This document shows, in pieces, positions 24,687 to 36,177 of a stretch of 64,000 nucleotides of DNA. Position 1 is the first letter of the stretch. Every line of letters starts with the position of its first letter. The stretch is taken from contig OZ024798.1 of the NCBI GenBank assembly GCA_964017045.1, positions 33,571,050 to 33,635,049 of the forward strand, given 5' to 3'. The DNA comes from Omphiscola glabra. Its lineage: Eukaryota > Mollusca > Gastropoda > Lymnaeidae. Below the pieces are notes generated by a model that was given only the letters and a program-made list of their open reading frames with translations, ran no database searches and had not been told where the DNA came from. Position numbers and translations under genes: made by a program.

Positions 24687-25253
24687 ATTGATACACGGGT
24701 AGGTAAAGCACTTAGTGGGGTTCTGTTCTCAGCTGTAGAGCTCACTGATACACGGGTAGGTAAAGCACTTAGTGGGGTTCTGTTCTCAGCTGTAGAGCTC
24801 ATTGATACACGGGTAGGTAAAGCACTTAGTGGGGTTCTGTTCTCAGCTGTAGAGCTCATTGATACACGGGTAGGTAAAGCACTTAGTGGGGTTCTGTTCT
24901 CAGCTGTAGAGCTCACTGATACACGGGTAGGTAAAGCACTTAGTGGGGTTCTGTTCTCAGCTGTAGAGCTCACTGATACACGGGTAGGTAAAGCACTTAG
25001 TGGGGTTCTGTTCTCAGCTGTAGAGCTCATTGATACACGGGTAGGTAAAGCACTTAGTGGGGTTCTGTTCTCAGCTGTAGAGCTCATTGATACACGGGTA
25101 GGTAAAGCACTTAGTGGGGTTCTGTTCTCAGCTGTAGAGCTCATTGATACACGGGTAGGTAAAGCACTTAGTGGGGTTCTGTTCTCAGCTGTAGAGCTCA
25201 CTGATACACGGGTAGGTAAAGCACTTAGTGGGATTCTGTTCTCAGCTGTATAC
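24687..25253. repeat. 57-bp minisatellite, 10 near-identical copies
   Basis: The unit contains 'attgatacacgggtaggtaa' and 'gcacttagtggggttctgtt'. Copies differ almost only by gctcact/gctcatt, so expansion looks recent. 57 bp equals 19 codons and both strands are open for more than 200 codons with a clean 19-residue repeat. It could in principle be translated, but I see no signal peptide, splice sites or flanking coding sequence. Confidence 0.97.
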
Positions 25254-25283
25254 GAAACTGTCTCGTTCAACGGTTTTTATAAG

Positions 25284-25562
25284 CAGGGGCGTTTACATAC
25301 ACACGACAAAAACCTTAAAGCTAAATAAATAGTCCTCGACATTGGCTTTATCAGCTTTTTGACAATCGAAGGTGCCACAAATGCACCCAGTTAGAGTACA
25401 GTCCGTACACATATATGGCCCAGGGCTTGGAAGCCGAGCGGTCTAAACTGGGGGCAACACAGTACACGGAAATTTAAATAAAACCTGCAAATTATTATTA
25501 TTATTTTTTTTTTGGGGGGGGGGCCTAATGCCCAACTCTGCCCTTCCCAAATGACGCCCCTG
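25284..25562. mobile_element. Possible hAT-type MITE with CAGGGGCGT ends
   Basis: Inverted ends caggggcgt (25284) and acgcccctg (ending 25562) bracket 279 bp. The interior holds a T/G-rich run. The 8-bp flanks do not match, so the boundaries or the element itself are uncertain. Confidence 0.35.
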
Positions 25563-27506
25563 CAAGTAGCATCGTAATAAAGAATAATCTAAAATCCCCA
25601 TTTTTAAAATGGGATAAAGTTGTAAGATAACAAAATCTCATAACTGGCCACCACGTGTCCCGTTTGGGGTCGAATACATGAATACTTAACGGCAAAGACA
25701 ATTATCATAACTTGTGATGTATACAACATTGATCAGATCTCAGGGGTTTAAACCAATATAAAATAAAGTCATTGTATTTAAATGTTTTAAAATAAAACAA
25801 TCTAAGTCGATAGCTTAAAACTCACTATGTAAATGCCGGCTTATCTTCTCACACGAGGGACTCGCAAGTAGATGCGGTGTGTTCCCTGCGCGTATCGTGA
25901 TGGAGAAAAGATCGAAACTTCGGTCCAACTGGGTTTATATCTACGATATGCGGGGTGGGGATATCTTTGGCTGACCTATTGATCATGAGGATGCTGGGGT
26001 GGGGGTATCTTTGGCTGACCTATTTATCATGAGGATGAATGTGCGACAGAATGCTATCGGGGGTGGGGGTGCAATTTCTAGGATTTATTTTCTGGAGGGT
26101 TCTAACTTTCTCCCTATAAATAAGACGACAGCTTTTCCAAATTTTTGCTAATTTTCATCTTTGGGTCTATGAGTATATTAAGATTTTACTCTTTGGGTCT
26201 ATGAGTATATTAATATATGCATCGTTTGTGCTGTCCTTTTTCACTTGCTGTGCTGAAGGTTAAATTAGTTTTTTTCTTCTGTCTATTTGATTTCGTAATT
26301 GTTAAAGTAAATGTATTGGTATAATTTAAGTGAATATTGTTGAATTCACTTGCTTTAGATTTGTTTTTCTTTGCATACTTGTTCCAGTCCTTTTCAAAAA
26401 GTCAAATTCCGCTCTCAGTTAAACGATTAATTAAAACCCCAAATGTCTGAAACAGTGTACATTTTGTTTTACAAACGATATGAACAATAAGCAAAGAATC
26501 ACTGTAATCATGTTCGCACTATGTCTTGTAAGAACAAGTATACGCATATATATTGAAATCGAATCCTATCCAACACCCTTGTTGGTCTCTTAAATGTATA
26601 ATTCATAGAATCCAATTAATAAGTCGAAAGCTCCGAGCGCTAAAGACTCAACACTCGATCCGATACGTTTCTGAGACACGTTGTTGGGGCAGCTGATGAC
26701 AACGCTATCGTGTTGCTAAAAGTTCGGTCAGAGAATCTAAACACAAGGGACACAATTTGGCGAGCTAAGCAGGAAGTACTCAATGGGAAGTAAGATGTCC
26801 AGATGATGTTTTAACGTGGTCTGATTCCGGTCAGTCGCTGGACCCGCCGGTTATTAGGCTGGACACTATTGGGTTAGGCTAATGCTTTCTTAACTGATCG
26901 CATTACGGTACATTTTATTGAACTGCCCCCCGCCCAAAAACTTTTATTTTCTTAAATTCAGAGTTAGTTTTTAGCATCCATTACATCAATATCTTTTTTT
27001 TTTAATTTTCACCTGGTCAACTATGGTAGATCTCACAATATTATTTTATTCTTTTGAAAAATGTCTCAACTCCGGTTAATTTGATAGGCTTTAAACATTC
27101 TAATGTATCAGTTATCTCGGGGCTTAATATCTAGGGTTTGAGGACCTGTAGGTTCACGGGGCCTAGCCCACGTTATCCCCTGGAATCTCGCCTGTTTAAG
27201 TGTCATTCTCTAAGGCAATCTCGCGGCGTTACGATGATCTCACGTGATGTTTTTACACAAAGCCCTTACGCTGAGTGTTGCTTTTTGTTTATTGTCCAAT
27301 CAGGCATCGGTGTGAATCTACATCACGTGACCACTGGTCAAAGAGGAAATAGATAAGCATACTAAAGCTTGGCCCACCTACTTATGTTGGTGACCTTGGA
27401 CCAGTCCAAAGTTTGCGGGAGTGGACTGTCCTGTTTCAGGACTACCCAATTGGAGGAAAGTTGCAATTTACGTAGAGACAGTGCATAGGATAATTATATT
27501 ATATAG
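25563..27506. other. Unannotated DNA with two short duplications
   Basis: No gene recognised. A duplicated 'tatctttggctgacctatt' occurs near 25961 and 26007, and a duplicated 'tttgggtctatgagtatatt' near 26160 and 26191. Confidence 0.5.
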
Positions 27507-27683
27507 CAGAGGTCTTTAACTTTTTTTTTTTGGTAGCCACCCACGCCCTTTGAATTCACAAAATGTTTCGCATCTACCATGATACAAATGCCGATGCCCC
27601 TGCTTTTCTGGGCGTCCCGGAGAACCCCTTGAAACTGCCTCCCGCGACCAAAGGAGTGAGAACACTCTGGTTAAGAACCACTG
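27507..27683. mobile_element. Probable decayed hAT MITE
   Basis: Ends cagaggtctttaac and ggttaagaaccactg form imperfect hAT-type inverted repeats around 177 bp. The 8-bp flanks are poorly conserved (4 of 8). It resembles SPIN in its terminal motif but differs inside. Confidence 0.45.
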
Positions 27684-27900
27684 GTCTACAACGAGAATTT
27701 TAAAAAGAAACGTACATTCTAGTCAGTTATTTTTTAAGAGAGCTGTATTTACTACGTAGATCTGATAAGCTCGACATCTGCAAATGTGCCTACATAAACG
27801 TGAGACTTGAGGCTGGCAGCTTTCCCATCTCACAGCCACGCTTTGTCAGAGGTGTAGCTCCCTTTCTTTCACCATTTACTTGTTGCCAATACTGAGCAAG

Positions 27901-28049
27901 GGTTCATTGTTAGATGCGTTCTTTGGATGTCGTGACAGTTGTGCAAAAGGGTTCATTGTTAGATGCGTTCCTTTGGGTGTCGCAACAGGTGTGCACAAGG
28001 TTTCATTGTTAGATGCGTTCCTTTTGGGTGTCGTGACAGTTGTGCACTA
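27901..28049. repeat. About 49-bp repeat, 3 copies
   Basis: 'ttcattgttagatgcgttc' with 'gtcgtgacagttgtgca' recurs three times with small indels. Confidence 0.9.
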
Positions 28050-28699
28050 AACAATTTTAATTATGTATTTATTTATTTTTTTTGCATTGAACATTTTATA
28101 ATATGTTGCAGGAAATAAGATAAAAGAAATAACAAATTGGCTACCGGTGAAAAAAGGGTTGCGGGAGGGGGGTATTCATGTTTATTCTTATCAGTTTACT
28201 TTAGTTGGGTTACTTTAACAAACAAAAGTACTCAGCACACGTTCCAAATATCCAAGTCAGATGCCCGGACTAAGCAGAGTTTTTTGGGGCGATAAACAGA
28301 AAGCCATTATCTCCCGCCCTCAAGGGAACATTTTGAAATATTGGACTAAATATAAAGCTCTACCACATTAAGTCTTGGGAAAACAAAATGGAATTCCCAC
28401 AAGCTTTAAAGAGCTGTGGGTGCACGGAGGTTTTCTAGTTCATGATCTATGCCGGTATTTGATGCTAGTTGATGGTAGTTGGTGGCAGTTGTTGGCTGAG
28501 ATTATTTTACAGGGGCGTAGTTAGTCGACAGTGGTGGAGCCTATAAAAACACATTGATGACCTAATACTAGGTCGGTTAGTGCAGAAGAATCGTTGGGTG
28601 CATGAAATATTTATTGAACCATTCAGTCTCTTTCGCCCTCTGACAGATCACAATTCGTCTGCTGTGTTTAGACTTTTAGAAAATAATATAAATTGTTCC
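28050..28699. other. Unannotated DNA
   Basis: No gene recognised. 'acaggggcgtag' at about 28511 looks like one end of a hAT MITE, but no matching end was found. Confidence 0.45.
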
Positions 28700-28902
28700 C
28701 AGTGGCGTAGGAAGTGGTGAAGAGGGCGCGGTCCGCCCCGCGCGATGCTTTTCTTTGTTTGATTTGTTTTTTTGTTTTTTTTTTGGTGTTTCTTTTTTCT
28801 TCAAAGAGCGGTATTTTATTTTCGGTTTACCGTGGAGCTTTTTCGTGGAAGTGATTGGCAAAAATATTGGCCCGTTCGGGGCTAAGCCTAGCTACACCAT
28901 GG
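28700..28902. mobile_element. Decayed hAT MITE of the CAGTGGCGTAG group
   Basis: Starts cagtggcgtaggaag. The right end (agctacaccatgg) is a mutated copy of the inverted terminus. Flanks attgttcc and actgctca match at 5 of 8. The right flank was later used as the target of the next element. Confidence 0.45.
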
Positions 28903-28910
28903 ACTGCTCA

Positions 28911-29097
28911 CAGTGGCGTAGCGAGCTTAACTCGCGCCCGGGGCACAATACCTTTTTAGCGCCCCCAATACCTTTTTAGCGCCCCCCCTATTCGAAAACC
29001 ATACAATATTATAGTAAAATATACCATTTGGCGCCCGTTTGTGAGTAGCGCCCGGGGCATGATGCCCCCCCCCCATGCTCCCCTCACTACGCCACTG
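28911..29097. mobile_element. hAT MITE with perfect 8-bp TSD
   Basis: 187 bp with inverted ends cagtggcgtagcgag and ctcactacgccactg (one mismatch). It is flanked by identical 8-bp duplications actgctca (28903-28910 and 29098-29105). The interior contains 'gcgcccggggca' near each end and a C run. No coding capacity. Confidence 0.92.
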
Positions 29098-29105
29098 ACT
29101 GCTCA

Positions 29106-29644
29106 CCCATTATATTTACCGTCCAATGTATCTCCTACATCTTATTTTTTCGCTTAAAATTGTCTTACATCACCTCGTTTGAATAGTTTGTGCTTGTTAC
29201 TGCCTTTTTGTTTTTTAAAACGCTTCAAATGCAGAAAGTTAATTCCGTGGTCCTTTCTTTTAATAATAGTAAAAATGGATTTTGACCAAAAAAAATTAAT
29301 CAAAAATATAAAATGTGAAAAAAGAAGGAAAAAAAGCAACAAGAAAAATAAATTTTTAAAAAATATTCTAAACCAATTTCAGAAACACGCCCCGGATATA
29401 AAAAAAAGAGAGAGAAGAGAGAACTTGCGCCTTAATATCCATGAATTCTAATGATAGAAAAATGGGAAAATTATTAAATTAACATCCTCCCGGGTTATTT
29501 GTTTTCATCAAATTGGCTTGGGTCAGGCTAAATGAGAATTTGAAAACGTCGAAATGCAATGGGAGAGAATACAATCGATTTTTTTTTTCTTTTTGGAGAT
29601 TTGTGTTAAAATAAGGTTTTAAAAAAATATGTTCACCAACAAAA
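29106..29644. other. Unannotated AT-rich DNA
   Basis: Strongly A-rich from about 29270 to 29450. The open frames are low-complexity Lys/Asn-rich sequence with no domain. Confidence 0.5.
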
Positions 29645-29812
29645 CTACAAACGCATTGCCACAATTGCTGTTCCACAAACGCATGCCCACCATTGCTGTT
29701 CTATAAACGCATTCCCACCATTGCTGTTCTACAAATTCATTGCCGCCGCTGCTGCTCTACAAACTCATTGCCACCTTTGCTGTTCTACAAACGCATTGCC
29801 ACCATTGCCACC
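29645..29812. repeat. 30-bp repeat, about 5 copies
   Basis: Copies of a unit with 'acaaacgcattgccaccatt' and gctgttct. Moderately diverged. Confidence 0.85.
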
Positions 29813-30230
29813 TCCGTAATATTCTTTTTCTGTTAAAAATATTCTCCACTTATTCACCCCATGTGGGTGGATACATTTTGATACAAACAAAACCAAAAAC
29901 TTCACTCATATCGAGGGGGATGATTCCAATGATTTGGGGTGCAACTAACGCAAGTCTCAAAACCTATTTGCTACAAGAAGCCTTGCAGTCTCACGGCTGT
30001 AGTCAAAGTATCGTCTCCCTAACATGAGTGCGGCAGTCGTGGAAGCCGTACTGCAATGCAGGACAGTCTCTGAATCTAATGTTGCCACTGTTCCCAGGTT
30101 TCTCTCGTCCATTCTTAGGTTGTAAGACAGCGAGACAACGATGGAAATATTTAAGGAGAGCTGGAGGATTTGAGATTTATCAAGTCAACTTCTGCACTGA
30201 TATAGTTTGTGGCATAAAAAGTAGGAATGA

Positions 30231-30457
30231 AATCATGGTACTGGTCAATAAAAGCATGATGCTGGTCAATAAAATGGTGGTACGGGTCAATAAAATGATG
30301 GTACATGTCAATAAAATCATGGTACTGTCAACACAATCATGTCATTCGCCTATTAAATCATGGTAATGGTCAATAACATCACGTTACTGGTCAATAAAAT
30401 CATGGTACTGGTCAATAAAATCGTAATACTGGTCAATAAAATCATGGTACTGGTCAA
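30231..30457. repeat. 21-bp repeat, about 11 copies
   Basis: Copies of ggtactggtcaataaaatca plus t, diverged in the middle. Confidence 0.92.
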
Positions 30458-30742
30458 AGATCAACACATTTTAAATGTTATATTATTTTAGTCTTAGAAA
30501 AGTATACTTTAAAAATATGATGTAATAAAGAATTTTACGTAACTCACCAGTACAACTTGGAAATAATTTGGTTTCACTTTAAAATCATTCAACGAAATGT
30601 AACATGAATTGTGCCCCACACTAATTCTGCCCAGTGCCCTTTGGGACGTCAAACCCATGCCCGCCAGCAGTGTTTGTTGACACCAATGTTTGACGTTCAT
30701 CGTCATGGCAATGTTTGCACGCTGGAGTTTCGTGATTGCTTT

Positions 30743-31186
30743 CTCGGCAGACGTCATATCCCTGATTGGCTCGCCCTTGAAAACACAACTCGGCAGACGT
30801 CATGTCCCTGATTGTCTCACCATTGAAAACACAACTCGGCAGACGTCATGTCCCTGATTGTCTCACCCTTGAAGACACAACTCGGCAGACGTCATGTCCC
30901 TGATTGTCTCACCCTTGAAGACACAACTCGGCAGACATCATGTCCCTGATTGGCTCACCCTTGAAAACACAACTCGGCAGACGTCATGTCCCTGATTGTC
31001 TCACCCTTGAAAACACAACTCGGCAGACGTCATGTCCCTGATTGGCTCACCCTTGAAAACACAACTCGGCAGACGTCATGTCCCTGATTGGCTCACCCTT
31101 GAAAACACAACTCGGCAGACGTCATGTCCCTGATTGGCTCACCCTTGAAAACACAACTCGGCAGACGTCATGTCCCTCGTGGGCTC
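30743..31186. repeat. 46-bp minisatellite, about 9.6 copies
   Basis: The unit contains 'tcggcagacgtcatgtccct' and 'gattggctcacccttgaaaa'. A cluster of 'gattgtctcacc' copies sits in the left half. Each unit contains the palindrome gacgtc. Confidence 0.96.
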
Positions 31187-31504
31187 ACACCTTCACGACA
31201 CCACTGGCGGAAGAAAGTAATCGAAAGAATCTTGGTTTTGTTTTGGCGCGAGTATCTGTTCTTCAGGTCTGGAATGATCTCTCTTTTTGGTGTGTTTTAT
31301 TTATATAATAGGAGGTCACTCTGATAAAGTCTCTGATAGTCCAGTCAAAATAATTCGCTTAAAATTGGGAAATAAATATTTATCAGTGAAAATAATAAAT
31401 ATCTCTTTAGCGATGTCAAGAATAGAAATACATGACCTACTTTCAACAAAAAAAGGAAAGGGGATAAAAATAAGAATATGTGTGCATTACATACTAAACA
31501 AATA

Positions 31505-31795
31505 GTCATAGTTACATATAGGCGAACAGCCATACCTATATATAGGCAAATAGCCATAGTGACGTCCTGCACTAACAGCCATAGTTAAATAATGCAAAAA
31601 CAGCCATTGCCCCATCCTGCACAAAATGTCATGGTAATATATAGGCCTATAGCCATATTTACATATTAGCGAACAGTCATAGTTACATATAGTAAATAGC
31701 CATAATTACATCATGTAAAAACAGCCATAATTACATACTGCACAAACAGCCATAGTTACTTTTAGGCAAATAGCTATAGTAACATGTAGGCAAAA
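31505..31795. repeat. Degenerate about 32-bp repeat
   Basis: 'agccatagttacatatagg' and variants (cctgcacaaac) recur about nine times with heavy divergence. Confidence 0.75.
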
Positions 31796-31870
31796 CTCCA
31801 ACACATACTGTTTATGTAACCCCAACGTTCTGTCTACGTAACTCCAACATACTGACTATGTAACTCCAAA
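31796..31870. repeat. About 27-bp repeat, 3 copies
   Basis: 'actccaacatactg' followed by 'tatgtaac' recurs three times. Confidence 0.7.
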
Positions 31871-32025
31871 ATTTTCTGTGTCAGAAACATTACAGTCTTC
31901 CAGGGATGCTAGAGAACACAAAATAACCAAGGTGTTTCTGATCCAAAAAAGTCTGGTGTCCTTAGCTTTGACACAAAACGTGGCTGCTCCATAGTTTCAT
32001 CTGTTTAACAGAAGACAATATAGAC

Positions 32026-32224
32026 CAGCGGTTCTCAACCTGTGGGCCGCGACCCCTTTGGGGGTCAAACGTCCCATTCACAAGGGTCGCCTCAGACCAT
32101 CGGAAAACACATATACTCTACAGTTATGAAGTAGCAACGACAATAATTGTGTGGTTCGGGGTCGCCACAACATGAGGAACTGTAAAACAAATGGTCGTGG
32201 CATTAGGAAGGTTGAGAACCATTG
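32026..32224. mobile_element. SPIN-like MITE, copy C
   Basis: Begins cagcggttctcaacct (perfect) and ends ggttgagaaccattg. The interior includes 'ctacagttatgaagtagc' and 'cgccacaacatgaggaac', both typical of nonautonomous SPIN copies. Flanks atatagac and atctatac match at 6 of 8. Confidence 0.92.
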
Positions 32225-32429
32225 ATCTATACAATGGTTCCTTCTCATATTTGATATCTTGTATTTTTGTAAACATGTGCACTTAAAGCCCCCCCCCTCC
32301 ACCCCACCCCTGCCAGTACAGCGCCCTGCATACGCTCACCAACAAATTCGTAAATTGTAGAAATTGGAGGTGGTGTAGTGTGATGTCGAGTAAATTGGTT
32401 GACACAAGATAAAAGTGAGCCGTCTAGAG

Positions 32430-32625
32430 CAGCGGTTCTCAACCTGTGGGTCGCGACCCCTTGGGGGTCGCACGACCCTTTCCCAGGGGTCGCCTAAGAC
32501 CATCTGAAAACACATACATTTTACAGTTATGTAGTAGCAACGAAAATAATTTTGTGACTGGGGGTCGCCACAACATGAGGAACTGTATTAAAGGGTCGCG
32601 TCATTAGAAAGGTTGAGAAACACTG
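32430..32625. mobile_element. SPIN-like MITE, copy D, perfect TSD
   Basis: Begins cagcggttctcaacct and ends ggttgagaaacactg. It is bounded by identical 8-bp duplications gtctagag (32422-32429 and 32626-32633). 196 bp, no coding capacity. It lies only about 200 bp from copy C in the same orientation. Confidence 0.95.
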
Positions 32626-32633
32626 GTCTAGAG

Positions 32634-33439
32634 ATTAAATTCGGCGTCTGGTAGATTCCAGACAATGCACTTGTTAACTTAAGCAGCATGTCGTCTGCCA
32701 CGTGTTGTTGGACTGCATCACCGGCTGAGAACAGCAAGTGTCTAACTGATGATCGCATTATTTAAAGTATTTTATTTTTAAATAAGAATGACGTCACGAA
32801 CACCTTTTCCTTTTCTGCTACTTTTATTGATAACTAACTCTGAAATGTATAGCAATGAACTAATACGATTCGGACTTGGACCAAAGAATGGGGCTTTGAT
32901 ACCGCCCACTTTTTAAAAAAAATGTCATTTCCACACAATTGTCAGTTCTTGTTGCAGGCATTACAACTGGTTACCGTCATGTATAATAGAAAATGATTTT
33001 TAACCTAGCAAACTGTCTGACAATCCCAACCCTAGCTTTTGATTCCTAAATGCAATAAAAGTATTACAGTTTGTTTAAAGCAAACCAATTTACAATAATT
33101 CTATACTCTAACCAATACATAAAGACGTGTTAGTGATTTGTTATTATTGCTGCTATGAGTGGATCGTGACCTTAACCTTGCTCGTTCCTTTTACTCCAGT
33201 CTTTCCTAAACTTTTTTCTACCTATAATCCATCTAAGCATACACAAAAAAAAGGTATTACGCGCCTCCTCCCAACTCTTTCAGGAGGGCTTATAAAAGAG
33301 GTATCCGTGACACCACCTGGAGAACTGGGTCTCAGATTCTCAAGGTCTTTGTATACAAGGAAGTAGTTGGCATAAATATAACAAGAACAGTAACAACACA
33401 TTAAATAATTGACTACAGAGAACGATAAACGACGCTGGC
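32634..33439. other. Unannotated DNA, ends with one minisatellite unit
   Basis: No gene recognised. The last bases (33424-33439) read ataaacgacgctggca, one unit of the 16-bp array that resumes at 34513 beyond the LINE. Confidence 0.55.
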
Positions 33440-34494
33440 AATAATAATAATAATAATGAAAATAAAGTTCATTTGAAAAATCACGCTTCATCCCCAAAGG
33501 CTCGAAGCGCGGTACAAAAACAAAGCTGGGAGATAATAACTAGCTGGAAAAGATGGTAGACAACTTCACCCCAGAAGGTTTTGCGAAATAGATGAGTTTT
33601 TAAATTTGTTTTGAAGGACACCAGCGTCTGGCTGTTTCTGAGAGCGTCAGGAAGGGTGTTCCAAATGGTTGGACCAGCAAATGCGAACGTGCACTTTCCG
33701 TAAGTCTCAAGGCGAACACGCGGTATCGAGAGTTTGCCACTATCGGATGAGCGGAGTTGTCTAGTGGGTACATAAGGCGTCATGAGCGCTTTGAGAGAGG
33801 ACGGCGTCAGGTCATGCAAGCAGCGGTAGCACAGAGTTGCAATTTTGTACTCAATGCGAGCGCGGACCGGCAGCCAATGCAGTTTTCTCAGAAGAGTTTT
33901 AGCATGGTCGAATTTGTGTATCTGGGAGATCCACCATAAGAACATTGCAGTAGTCCATGCGTGATAGCACGAATGCAGACATCAGCATCTTAGATGCATT
34001 CAACGTTAAAAAGGTCTGATATGACTAATTCTGCGCAGCTCTAGAAAAATCGCCTTGCAAATCATGTTAATGTGATTTTCCAAAATCAGTGCTCTGTCTA
34101 AGTAGACACCCAGGTTTCGCACTGTTTGAGCAGACTCAATATGCACACCTGAGAGAGTCAAGGATGGTGTATTTTTTAAATATTTTAGCTTTTGAGCGGT
34201 AGCAATGGGGATCAGCTCAGTCTTTTCATCGTTCAATTTGAGCTTGTTTATTGTCATCCAGTGCTTAACTGACTCCACTGTCTTATGTGTCATATTAAGA
34301 AGCTGAGGTAACTGAGAGGGGATCATGGATTTCTGAAGTTGGGTATCATCCGCGAACATATGATATAGCATGTCAAACTGCTTGATCACTGCACCCAGGG
34401 GCTGAATGTACATAGTGAAAAGCACCGGGCCTAAGATCGGGCCCTGGGGTACTCCGAATTCAATAATGGATTTCTTGGAAGTCAAGCCGTCTAA
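33440..34494 (-). mobile_element. CR1/L2-like LINE, 5'-truncated, reverse transcriptase fragment
   Basis: Minus-strand frames encode the C-terminal half of a non-LTR reverse transcriptase. Frame 34485-34006 has the GVPQGPILGPVLF motif and the catalytic FADD (palm) motif. After a frameshift at about 34005-33945, frame 33945-33481 has the LHWLPVRARIEYKI and FAGPTIWNTLPDALR segments and a closing FKTNLKTHLF. All of these are standard for CR1/L2-type ORF2 C-termini. A short 3'UTR ends in an (ATT)n tail at 33440-33457. The 5' part, including the endonuclease, is missing and the frame is broken, so the copy is dead. The clade is assigned from recalled motifs only. Confidence 0.88.
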
Positions 34495-34512
34495 CTGATG
34501 AACGGATTATTC

Positions 34513-35808
34513 AATAAACGACGATAGGAATAAACGACGCTAGCAATAAACGACGTTAGCAATAAACGACGCTAGCAATAAACGACGCTAGCAATAAACG
34601 ACGCTAGCAATAAACGACGCTAGCAATAAACGACTCTGCCAATAAACGACGCTAGCAATAAACGACGCTAGCAATAAACGACGCTAGCAATAAACGACGC
34701 TAGCAATAAACGACGCTAGCAATAAACGACGCTAGCAATAAACGACGCTAGCAATAAACGACGCTAGCAATAAACGACGCTGCCAATAAACGATGGTAGC
34801 AATAAACGACGCTAGCAATAAACGACGCTAGCAATAAACGACGCTAGCAATAAACAACGCTAGCAATAAACAACGCTAGCAATACACGACGCTAGCCATA
34901 AACGACGCTAGGCATAAACGACGCTAGCAATAAACGACGCAAGCAATAAACGACGCTAGCCATAAACGACGCTAGCCATAAACGACGCTAGCAATAAACG
35001 ACGCTAGCAATAAACGACTCTGCCAATAAACGACGCTAGCAATAAACGACGCTAGCAATAAACGACGCTAGCAATAAAAGACGCTAGCAATAAACGACGC
35101 TAGGCATAAACAACGCTAGCAATAAACGGCGCTGGTGATAAACGACGGTAGCAATACACGACGCTAGCAATAAACGACGCTAGCCATAAACGACGCTAGC
35201 CATAAACGACGCAAGCAATACACGACGCTAGCCATAAACGACGCTAGCCATAAACAACGCTAGCAATAAACGACGCTAGCAATAAACGACGCTAGCCATA
35301 AACGACGCTAGCAATAAACGACGCTAGCAATAAACTACGCTAGCCATAAACGACGCTAGCCATAAACGACGCTAGCAATAAATGAGGCTAGCAATAAACG
35401 ACGTTAGCAATAAACGACGCTAGCAATAAACGACGCTAGCAATAAAAGACGCTAGCAATAAACGACGCTAGCAATAAACGACGCTGGTAATAAACGATGG
35501 TAGCAATACACGACGCTAGCAATAAACGACGCTAGCCATAAACGACGCTAGCAATAAACGACGCTAGCCATAAACGACGCTAGCAATAAACGACGCTAGC
35601 AATAAACAACGCTAGCAATAAACGACGCTAGCAATAAACGACGCTAGCAATAAAAGACGCTAGCAATAAACGACGCTAGTCATAAACGACGCTAGCCATA
35701 AACGACGCTAGCCATAAACGACGCTAGCCATAAACGACGCTAGCCATAAACGACGCTAGCCATAAACGACGCTAGCAATAAACGACGCTAGCAATAAACG
35801 ACGCTAGT
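34513..35808. repeat. 16-bp minisatellite, about 81 copies
   Basis: Unit aataaacgacgctagc, with a common variant starting 'cataaa' and rarer variants. Each canonical unit carries the hexamer AATAAA on plus and the palindrome gctagc. A single unit of the same sequence lies on the far side of the adjacent LINE (33424-33439). Confidence 0.98.
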
Positions 35809-36145
35809 TCGCTGTACTGAAATATAAATTACACCCAGCTTTGGTCAGCTGGCTCAAACAAATAATAATAAAAATCAAGAAGAGTTAATTTAAGTCTTTG
35901 TGATACACACGTCTGAAGCAAACATTGACAACCCATCATCTCGCCTACGCTCCTACTTTAATGAAAAGAACTAAGTGAGTGCGTACATAAAAGGGGGGTG
36001 GCGCTGGAGGGCAATAAAATAAATTAGAAGGTAACTTGTCAAATTCTGCCGACCGTTGGAAGATAAATGAAATTCTTTCTTTAAAATACGAATTTCCTCC
36101 CAACTCTCTCTCTCTTTCGTAAACTTACATTCCCCCCACTTGAAC

Positions 36146-36177
<32 letters not shown>

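Noticed and set aside
25424..25460. tRNA-Leu-like A-box ('agccgagcggtctaa')
   Set aside because: No matching B box at the right distance and no cloverleaf. At most a SINE remnant.
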